Under the pieces are notes generated by a model. It had not been told where the DNA came from, did no database searches, and saw only the letters and a program-made list of their open reading frames with translations. Shown here piece after piece: positions 56,520 to 64,000 of a stretch of DNA of 64,000 nt. Position 1 is the stretch's first letter; each line of letters opens with the position of its first letter. Made by a program: the position numbers and the translations under genes. The DNA lies in assembly GCA_036245525.1 (NCBI GenBank), contig BTPG01000003.1:209415355-209479354 (forward strand), read 5' to 3'. This DNA is from Semisulcospira habei. Lineage: Eukaryota > Mollusca > Gastropoda > Semisulcospiridae.

Positions 56520-57832
56520 TCCGACCACAGATCCATTGTATGTAATCTGAATATCATTACCCCTCCTCCTCCTCCCGCGACCATCACAATCCGTGCCATA
56601 GACCATGAGTCGTTCCGTGCTGACCTGGCCGGTGTCCTGTCCAGCACCCCCTTACCCACAGCCTCCACCCTCAACGCTGATCTCTCCACTCTCCACTGTT
56701 ATCGACCGTCACGCGCCAGCCACCAGGAGAACATCCAAGTGCTCTCCGTGGTTTGTCCCTGACATTCGGACAGTGAAGCAAGAGAGACGTCGTGCTGAGC
56801 GTGCATGGCGTGCGTCCTGCTTGGAAGTACACCACCAGATCTACAACGCCGCCAAGCATTCCGTCACGCGTCTGGTTCTTCATGCCAAGACTGTCTTTTT
56901 CAGCAGTAAGATAGCTGAGAGTGACACTTGCAAGAAACTGTTTAGTATTACGAACTCCTTGCTTGGCAAGTGCAAGACTTCTCCGCTTCCCGTTACCATC
57001 CCTACAAGCGATCTTCCTCAAGTTTTCTGCGACTTTTTCTGTGATAAGATCAGGCATATCCGAGACGAACTGGATAAGCTTAGTTTGTCTGTTTTGTCGC
57101 CATCACCTTGTTTCGGTCATGGGACCTCTTTCGCATGTTTTGAGCCAGTTACGCAGACGACTATTCTCGATATTTAAAAAAAAAACGACTTCCAAGACAT
57201 GCGAAAGAGATCCCATACCCACGCCTCTTCTGTACCAACACATTGATCTGTTGATTGGTCCCGGCTATGACCCACATCATTAATGTGTCTCTTTCCACTG
57301 GTGTATTCCCGGACGATTTCAAGACGGCCTTAGTTAAACAACTGCTGAACTGAGAAACCAAACCTCGATCCTAATGTACTGCAAAATTACAGACCTCTCT
57401 CCACCCTTCACTTCGTTTCTAAAATCCTCAAGAAGGTTGTTTTATCTCAGATGTTGAAGTACTTCCAAGAGAATTCTCTCCTACATCCCTTCCAGTCCGC
57501 ATACTTACCTGGCCGCTCCACTGAAACTGCCCTGATTAGAATCTTAAATGGTCTCCTTTGCGCTGCTGTTAATAATGAGCTGTCTGTCCTGACTCTCCTC
57601 GATCTATCTGCAGCCTTTGATACTATCGATCATGCAATTTTTTGTCTAGTCTTCACTTTGACTATGGCTTCTCTGACCGTGCTTTACTTTGGATGGAGTC
57701 ATATCTCACAAACCGGCGTCTATTTGTCTCTGTCAACGTCTGTCACTCTGTCCCAGCCCCACTACTTCTCGGCGTGCCCCAAGGTTCTGTGCTCGGTCCG
57801 ATTTTTTCATTCTATTTGCACAGCCGTTAGCT
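56520..57832 (+). mobile_element. CR1/L2-type LINE fragment: linker and N-terminal RT
   Basis: In shifting frames: DRHAPATRRT, PWFVPDIRTVKQERRRAERA, VHHQIYNAAKHSVTRLVLHA, KIAESDTCKKLFSITNSLLG, then after frame breaks FQSAYLPGRSTETALIRIL, LLDLSAAFDTIDHAI and LGVPQGSVLGPI. This order (endonuclease-RT linker, then RT fingers/palm) is typical of such LINEs. It stops at 57832 before the YADD box, where a minus-strand LINE end begins. Confidence 0.8.
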
Positions 57833-57864
57833 ACTATTTTTTTCAAAGTACTATGTTAGACAAT

Positions 57865-58430
57865 ACAAAACAATACAATACAATTCAATAATACTTTATT
57901 AATGCCTCGTGTGGAAATTTACTGTCTGCCCATACAACACATGGCATCACCATTCACTCATTCAATTAATTAAACAACCTATAACTCTCACTTAAAGAGA
58001 TGAACTGTAACAGACGTACTGTTACCTTTGTAACACTCTCGGCATCAGAAACACTTATGGTGTATGCCCCCTGTGCTTCTGGTATCAGCAATGTTACAGT
58101 GTACTACTGAATGGGCTAGTACTAAACAACTAAAGAATGTTGACAGACACTATCTACTGATATTACTGTTGAAAAGGGTAACAGCATGAGTTTGCGTAAC
58201 GTGATGTACTACTTTTGGGTACTCGAAGTCTGCCACTTAGTTGGATGCGTCTGCTGTCAAATTCATATCTAAGTGGATGTGTTTTGTCATCAAGAATGTC
58301 AGGCAGTTTGTTCGTAATCCGTCTGTTGTACAGTGTGTCCATAGTATCTTGTGTTCTACCAATCACCCCGCCCGCTTTCCTGATTACTTTGTTAAGACGA
58401 TCTTGATCTCTTGTACATATAATTATTTCT
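57865..58430 (-). mobile_element. LINE 3' end: C-terminal ORF2 fragment, 3' UTR and tail
   Basis: Minus-strand frame 58366-58163 reads RRITNKLPDILDDKTHPLRY, EFDSRRIQLSGRLRVP and SRYANS, the C-terminal segment of many LINE ORF2 proteins. The 3' UTR ends ATTAATAAAGTATTATTG and (TATTG)n, the same tail as at 50345. Confidence 0.75.
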
Positions 58431-58435
58431 ACAAA

Positions 58436-58515
58436 GTGGCGTCAGCAAGAGGCATAGATCCTCATCAGCCCACGCATACTCGGGGGCTCATGAGGATCTA
58501 TGTCTCTTGTAGTTT
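58436..58515. mobile_element. P2 hairpin core at a LINE junction
   Basis: GTCAGCAAGAGGCATAGATC, loop AGCCCACGCATACTCGGGGG, then inverse arm and TTGTAGTTTGATCCTG. It sits between a minus-strand LINE tail and a plus-strand RNase H fragment. Confidence 0.55.
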
Positions 58516-58619
58516 GATCCTGTTCCTTTTCCAGGCACTGATGATGATGATGATGACGATGATGATGATGATGAAACGCATACTAGATAAAGTTGGAGAC
58601 AATGATAATGAATTGATGA

Positions 58620-59320
58620 TGACACCAACCAACTACCGGGCTGAACTCACTGCTCTACGAGAGGCTGCCATGCCAGCCTTGTCGGTGCAGACAATTCCCT
58701 GCCCTCACACGTCGTTTTCCTGACCGACTGCAGATCCACCATCCAAAGCCTGCAGTCTTCCAGTGAGCAGCTAGAGAAAGAAACACTGCACCTGCTGGTC
58801 GCCCTCTCACGCCTAACACAAGTGGCTGTTCAGTGGGTACCTGCTCACTGTGGACTATCAGGAAACGAGAAGGCAGACAGACTCGCCAAGTCCGGCAGCA
58901 AGCTTGAGCAGCTAAACCAACCGATGTCCTTCCAGGAAGTCAAAACCCTCATTAAGCGGCACTATCGTGCAGACTGGCAGACCCAGAACAACCCACCATC
59001 AGCTTCAGCGCCAACAACAGACCACCATATTCCGTCTAAGGACTGGTCACTGCCAACTGCGTGCACACTTGTACCACCTTGGACTGTCACACACTGCAGA
59101 CTGTTTGTGTGAAACTGGTTTACAGACCCCAAAGCATGTACTGCAGTCCTGTCCCCTGTACCAAGACGCCAGGATACAGCACTGGCCACATGGAGCGACG
59201 CTGGCAGAGAAACTCTGGGGCTCCATTCTAGACCTACTGCAGAACACGAACTTCATCTCAACAACCAATCTTGACATCTGAGGCAGAAACTCGGGAACGC
59301 TGAAGAAGAAGAAGATGATG
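58620..59320 (+). mobile_element. LINE fragment with RNase H domain
   Basis: YRAELTALREA, FLTDCRSTIQSLQS (frameshifted), VQWVPAHCGLSGNEKADRLA, then FRLRTGHCQLRAHLYHLGLS and ADCLCETGLQTPKHVLQSCP. This is the RNase H plus zinc-knuckle-like C-terminus of I/Jockey-group LINEs. At least two frameshifts. Ends in (GAA)n(GAT)n near 59320. Confidence 0.8.
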
Positions 59321-59428
59321 ATGATAGGCTCTAAGCCTACTCCCCCTCCCTCTCCCCCGATAGAGCCGTATTAATGACTTGGCTACATTGTCATCAGCAC
59401 AACTGTAAGCCCGTTATGTAATGTGTCG

Positions 59429-59554
59429 TTTAACCCCTCCATTGCTTCACACGATACCGTTCTGGAGAAAGAGGCGTAAACACGGAGTAAACACGGGGAT
59501 AAACACGGGTATTTTCCCCAGAGCGGTACCGTCAGCAGCAGTCGAGGGGTTAGC
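59429..59554. mobile_element. P4 MITE, longer copy
   Basis: TTTAACCCCTCCATTGCTTC to GCAGTCGAGGGGTTAGC with ACACGATACCGTTCTGG and AGAGCGGTACCGTCAGC arms; carries an extra GTAAACACGGGGATAAACAC tandem in the loop. Confidence 0.62.
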
Positions 59555-59879
59555 ATGAATTGTGAGATCAAACTGATCCCTTTTGGGACAATACAGCATT
59601 TTGATTTTGTACTTTGAAATCTTCACAACAGGATGTTCCTTCGTGCGCAGTCCTCTTATTTGTATAAAGTGGCACTTGATGCGCAGCTCATATTCCCAAG
59701 TGTTGTGTAAACGTCAAGCAAGACATATAACCGGGTAAATCCGGATGAACATTGCGCGACTGACGGGTATGGTAACTCGGCCAAGGCCGCTGTTATGTGT
59801 TTTGTGTGCATCAGGCGAATACATTCATTTCACTCTCTGCACAGCCGAGAAAACAGACCACGCAGAACACCACACACAT

Positions 59880-59945
59880 CAAGTTAGTTAGTTACTTATT
59901 GGGGTTTAACGCGGCCTAGCAGGCGACTAAGGCCATCTCAAGGCA
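59880..59945 (-). repeat. SINE 3' tail (minus strand)
   Basis: On the minus strand: GATGGCCTTAGTCGCC..GCTAGGCCGCGTTAAACCCC then (AACTA)n. The same tail is on the plus strand at 6340-6385 and 18702-18748 (GGCCTTAGTCGCTTGCTC..GTTAAACCCAAATAAC). Confidence 0.6.
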
Positions 59946-60194
59946 TAGGGGCATAGAAAAAAAAACTAAAAATAGAGGTTGAAAGGCCTTTAAAGAAGGA
60001 AAAAAACAAAACAGTTTCGTATTAGCTATCCTTCAGTGATATGTATATGGTTTCCTCTAGGGTGATATGGTTTCGGTATCACTGTGAATCAGGAACAGTT
60101 TGTGATCCGAAACGTCGTGTTTCATTTCCCTTACTTCAAGTGTTTTCAACCTCTATTTTTAGTTTTCTTTTTCACACGAGAAAACCCTTGCGGC

Positions 60195-60290
60195 AAACAT
60201 TTTTACCAGCAAGAGGTATAGATCCTCATGAGCCCCCGCAATTGCGGGGGCTCATGCGGATCTGTACCTCTTGCTGGACCCATTTTGTAT
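60195..60290. mobile_element. P2 hairpin core
   Basis: Near-perfect: AGCAAGAGGTATAGATCCTC with loop CCCCCGCAATTGCGGGGG and inverse arm to CTCTTGCTGG. Confidence 0.6.
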
Positions 60291-60437
60291 GCAGGTTTCA
60301 GAGACGAACTGGATTTCCTTTCACTGTTGATGCTGTGCGATTTCAAATGGACTTTAGAAGCAGTTTTATCCGGACGACGTCATTATTTCACTAGATCTTT
60401 CCCGGTTTGTTACTGTAAACCCTAGGGTTAAATATGC

Positions 60438-60655
60438 CTAACCCCTTCACCGTCAGTGGACGCAGACTGTGTTTGTGAAATCATTGATGATTCAACGTCA
60501 CTGATCTCCAGCCGGCAGAGAAACGTGGATACAGAGTGGTTTCAGCAAGAGGTATAGATCCTCATGAGCCCCCGCAGTTGCGGGGGCTCATGAGGATCTA
60601 TGCCTCTTGCAGTTGGGTGGTGTTCCACTTTTCTCGGCGGCGAACGGGTCTTAAA
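60438..60655. mobile_element. P2 MITE, complete copy
   Basis: CTAACCCCTTCACCGTCAG to GCGGCGAACGGGTCTTAA. The hairpin 60546-60613 is nearly perfect, so this is one of the youngest copies. Confidence 0.7.
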
Positions 60656-60671
60656 GCAACGCTTTACTACG

Positions 60672-60745
60672 CGTGTGCTGTTCTGTGATTTTTGGATCTT
60701 ATTGCTTTCGGCCGCAAGTTCCAGATTCACTGACCAGCACACATG
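60672..60745. repeat. P5 hairpin copy
   Basis: GTGTGCTGTTCTGTGATTTT and TTCACTGACCAGCACAC, central arms diverged. Confidence 0.55.
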
Positions 60746-61604
60746 AAGTATTAATGTGACAATCGTATAATTCATCACAACACGACACACATCACAGACG
60801 TAAGACTTATTATAACACCAGGCAACTACACACGTCACATATAACTGGCCACACAACACAACACACATCACATATAATAATAATAATAATAATTACGGTA
60901 TTTATAATGCGCTTATCTTATAATAATTATAACTCTAAGCGCGCACTCACAACTCGCGCATGCTTTAGACAACGACTCACGAACCACAAATATAACACCA
61001 CACAACACAACACACATCACGTATAACACCACACAACACAACACACATCACGTATAACACCACACAACACTACACACATCGCATAGTGACCACAAAACAC
61101 AACACACATCACAGGCTATAACACATATAGACATATAACACGTCACAACACAATACGCATCACAGACGTAAGACATTTAACACATCACAACACGACACAC
61201 GTCACAACACTACACACATCACAGTCGTAAGGCCAGAATCACAGACCACCACAAAGTTGGGACATGCATGAGAACACACACACACACGTCAGAAGATAAC
61301 GAGTAGAGAGCAGTGTTGATGCCGGCCTTTATTGCTACTCTATTTGCGCACAAGCTGACAATAATAGCTCACTGGCAGTGCCCAGAAGACTTCTCACTTC
61401 CATCCCTTAATCTGCGTAAAAGCGGAAACAGGTGGATCAACAATAACAGTTCAATGGCAGTGCCTATACGACTTCTCGCGGTCATCTCTTAATTCATGAC
61501 GACAAGCTGCAGAAACGTGCCTGTTTAGCGCCCCAGTATGCAAAGGTCACGGGGATAATGGGCTGAGATACTAAAAAATGTACCTGTCAGCCCTACAGGG
61601 TGGG

Positions 61605-62190
61605 TTTTCCCCTCTATTCTGGGGCATGTGTTTCTGTCTACCCTTGGTCCATCACTCTCTATTCTGGGGCATGTGTTTCTGTCTACCCTTTGTCCATTCA
61701 CCTGTATTTGCCTTTTTAAAATTCTCCCTACTGTCTGCACTGCCTGTAGCTCTTGATATTGGATGTGTGTTGCTAAATGGTCTTAGCTTTATTTAGGCCC
61801 CATGTGTTAGGTTTATTTAATGTATCTGACCGGCTGGCGACATACATTCAATGTTCTGTTTCTTTTTTTTTTTTAACGTCCACAGGCACGTCCTGAGAAA
61901 GCCTTGTTGCTGTCGGGACGTTAAGCAATGTACAATCAATCAATCAATCCATCCACCTGTATTTGCCTTTTTTAAACTCTCCCTACTGTCTGCGCTGTCT
62001 GTAGCTCTTGATATTGGATGTGTGTTGCTAAATGGTCTTATGTTTATTTAGCGTATTAGACCGGCTGGCGACATACATTCAGTATTCTGTTGTTTTTTGT
62101 TGTTTTTTTTTTTCACAAGCAGTACAGGCACGTCCTGAGAAAGTCTTCTTGCTGTCGGGACGTTAAGCAATGTACAACCAACCAACCAAC
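61605..62190 (+). repeat. Two tandem copies of a 3'-end repeat with GACGTTAAGCAATGTAC tails
   Basis: CACCTGTATTTGCCTTTTT, CTGTAGCTCTTGATATTGGA, GTGTTGCTAAATGGTCTTA and CGGGACGTTAAGCAATGTAC occur at 61690-61945 and again at 61945-62185, ending (AATC)n and (AACC)n. A diverged copy is at 50150-50345 (ends (TCAC)n). SINE- or LINE-tail-like; the 5' end is unclear. Confidence 0.68.
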
Positions 62191-62507
62191 CGAAATAGCT
62201 GAAGGCGGTTAAGCGTCGAAGCAGGAGAGCGAAGGGAATCGCCGGGTCGTGGGTTCGAATCCCCGTCCCGGCCCCGGTAGCTGGACTCGCAATCCAGGGG
62301 GAAATGACGGGCTTGTTCAATAGCATGTCCGTTGAAAGGTCCTGGTAAATCAAAGTGGCACAGTTGCAGTGCGCCTGAGTTGATCAGTGTTCAGGTCGCA
62401 ATCCATAGGCAATAGATTTCCCTGTCCCCCCGTTAACTCGCCCGTCAGTGCCGTCCATGATCACCTCGGTGCTGTGGACGTTAAACCCGAACTAACCAAC
62501 CAACCAT
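62191..62507 (+). mobile_element. tRNA-derived SINE with (CCAA)n tail
   Basis: A-box region TAGCTGAAGGCGGTTAAGC and B box GGTTCGAATCC (62252-62262) with spacing of a long-variable-arm tRNA. The body includes GGCCCCGGTAGCTGGACTCG and ends GACGTTAAACCCGAAC then AACC repeats. Confidence 0.72.
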
Positions 62508-62639
62508 CGGCCCAAAGATGGCCGCAGCGGGTCCATTGCGGCCAGCGTGAGCCCGAAGACGTTTCGCTGCGTGGGATGGAGACCCTTTGCATAGAGCAGC
62601 CTGATGCACTGGTGTACAGTGGACTTTGCTATTAACAAG

Positions 62640-64000
62640 GTCGGATGTAATAACACAAGAGGGTTATGACAACCAGTGTTCGGAGGTCACGACGACACTT
62701 TCAACCCAGTTGTGATGAAACTCTATACTCACGCATGGGTTCACAGAGTGGGCTTAATACGGTACAGTTTTTGTTAGCGGTTTGTCTTGTGACAACTATT
62801 CTGTGTGGCACGAGGGCCACGTGAAATCTTAAAGGAACGTTTGGCATGGGGAGTTTTTAGTGAGTTCAGGCGAACAGAGCTGTAGGAACGTCAGTACGGG
62901 GTTTTACTGTCAGTGTGGACAGACGTGTGTGATATACCTTAGCCCGTATTCCAAGACTCTGAAACCTAGAATTCAGAGTGCTTTGTCGGAGATTGGAATG
63001 AGAGACGTCAGTCACCAGGGACCTATTGCGATGTCATCTCACCATCTCTTCACTCGGGGAGTGAGCGACCGGTGCCGAGACACCCGGGTCACAGCAAAGA
63101 CTGCGCTACAGAGCGCTTTACGAGGACGTCCACGGTACGAGAGACGGGACGACTCGGGAGCGTACGACAAAGGACTTGCACGCCTAGCCGTGAAAGGACT
63201 GAACGTAACCGGGCAAGAACACCAAAACAGGTTGGATTGTGAGAGACAGCTACCTAGCCTGGCATTTACATTGTGTGTGTGTGTGTGTGTGTATGTGGTG
63301 TTGAGGTGCTGGTAGAGGGGAAGGTGTGGTGTACATAATCTTACATGTGATAATCTTTTGAGCGTTTCTTTTATTATTTGTTATAAACGTCGTCGTTAGA
63401 AAGGAAGCCCATGTGTTGAGTTTTTCCGCGTGAGTGCGCCTGTCTGAGTCAGTGGCGGTGTATGCGTCTGTTGTGCGAGAATCTGTACGTGCGACTGGGG
63501 GCAAGTCTGCGTGCGTTACACCATTCAGTGCGAGAAATGTGAACACCACCTAACTGCAGGAGGTATAGATCCTCATGAGGATCTATGTCTCTTGCTGACA
63601 CCACTGTAAAGTAGGATACTCTGCTCTTCTATGGTTTACTGCACGCGTATCTATGCCGAAGTATGCACCAAATGTGAAAGAGGTCATATCCGTTGAGCTA
63701 TTTATTACATGACCATGAGATATCAGCAGAAATCAGAAAGAAAAAAAAACTGTAAGTTGTGGCATTTTTGCAGACAGGCTAACGCTTCGCTAACTTCAGG
63801 TGTAAACCTAACCAACTTCATGAATCACCCAGCGAAAAACTGAAAGCCAGCTTTAATTCACTCGGGCGTGAATGTATTCAGTGCAGTTTTGTGTTGTGGC
63901 TATTCAAGCCCTATTTTTAATCGGCTGGATTCAGTCCTGCGTGCATTCATGTTCGGGTTGAAATATACTGTGATGATTCACACTGAGTAGGTTTACGTCT
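62640..64000. other. No gene recognised
   Basis: A 151-codon open frame (62860-63315) starts MSSGEQSCRNVSTGFYCQCG and has scattered Arg/Ser, but runs into a (GT)n and shows no family I know. There is no splice or promoter context I can support. Confidence 0.35.
63520..63610. mobile_element. P2 copy without the CCCCCGC loop
   Basis: CACCATTCAGTGCGAGAAA then AGGTATAGATCCTCATGAGG joined directly to ATCTATGTCTCTTGC; the C-rich loop is deleted, as in the copy at 2472. Confidence 0.55.

Larger units (their letters stand above)
59955..61600. other. No gene recognised outside the P2/P5 elements
   Basis: From 60790 to 61240 there is a loose array of ACAACACAACACACATCAC-type units (period about 35 bp) with a short (TAA)n and ACGGTATTTATAATGCGC, a phrase similar to the GTATAGCGC repeat at 17745. 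Confidence 0.5.

Noticed and set aside
58163..58366. Small host gene on the minus strand (RRITNKLPDILDDKTHPLRY)
   Set aside because: It matches the C-terminal segment typical of LINE ORF2 proteins and is followed by a LINE-type 3' tail.
62191..62270. tRNA gene
   Set aside because: Same reasoning: B box present, but flanked by a SINE body ending GACGTTAAACCC and (AACC)n.
62860..63315. 151-codon open frame
   Set aside because: No family recognised, ends in translated (GT)n; kept only as a note in the feature list.

Overview
The window is eukaryotic, almost certainly from a mollusc and probably a marine gastropod. It is intron-rich with consistent GT-AG junctions, packed with (CA)n, (CT)n, (TA)n and (GATA)n microsatellites, and full of dispersed palindromic repeats and decayed LINEs. 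The main gene has a fucolectin-like domain plus MEGF-type EGF repeats on a receptor tyrosine phosphatase, an architecture I associate with lophotrochozoans. The species cannot be fixed from sequence alone.

The backbone is one minus-strand gene, 48991 down to 14792. I reconstructed 26 exons from splice signals and reading phase. They join into 3543 nt, 1180 residues plus stop, without a phase conflict. Protein order: signal peptide, F5/8-type fucolectin-like domain (exons 2-3), five cysteine-rich EGF-like modules at one exon each (4-8), a transmembrane segment (9), a basic/proline-rich juxtamembrane region (10-11), an intact catalytic phosphatase domain D1 (11-19) and a degenerate D2 (19-26). 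D1 keeps WPD, HCSAGVGRTG and the Q-loop. D2 has WTG and QCLDGASKSG instead, so it should be a pseudophosphatase. The layout suggests a receptor that binds an extracellular ligand, possibly a glycan, and dephosphorylates phosphotyrosine at the membrane.

To the left (2138-4346, minus) are the first two exons of a second secreted or membrane protein (signal peptide, PAN/apple-like cysteine module, Thr-rich linker, EGF module); it runs off the window. At 9448-10031 (plus) are two pieces of a fibrinogen-related (FReD) domain, apparently broken by a palindromic element.

Most of the rest is repeats: (1) short TTAA-bounded palindromic elements of several families, best explained as piggyBac-type MITEs; (2) a 39-bp minisatellite of about 2.7 kb (39070-41780) next to EGF exon 5 and a 65-bp tandem array (37500-38300); (3) LINE remains at 42907-46198, 50863-51890, 56520-57832, 57865-58430 and 58620-59320; (4) two solo LTRs of one family (22781-23681 plus, 53582-54340 minus); (5) two nested medium repeats called here A and R1; (6) tRNA-derived SINEs at 52911 and 62191. 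The region 49100-64000 upstream of the phosphatase gene holds no host gene that I can support. I found no RNA gene, CRISPR array or prokaryotic-style operon.
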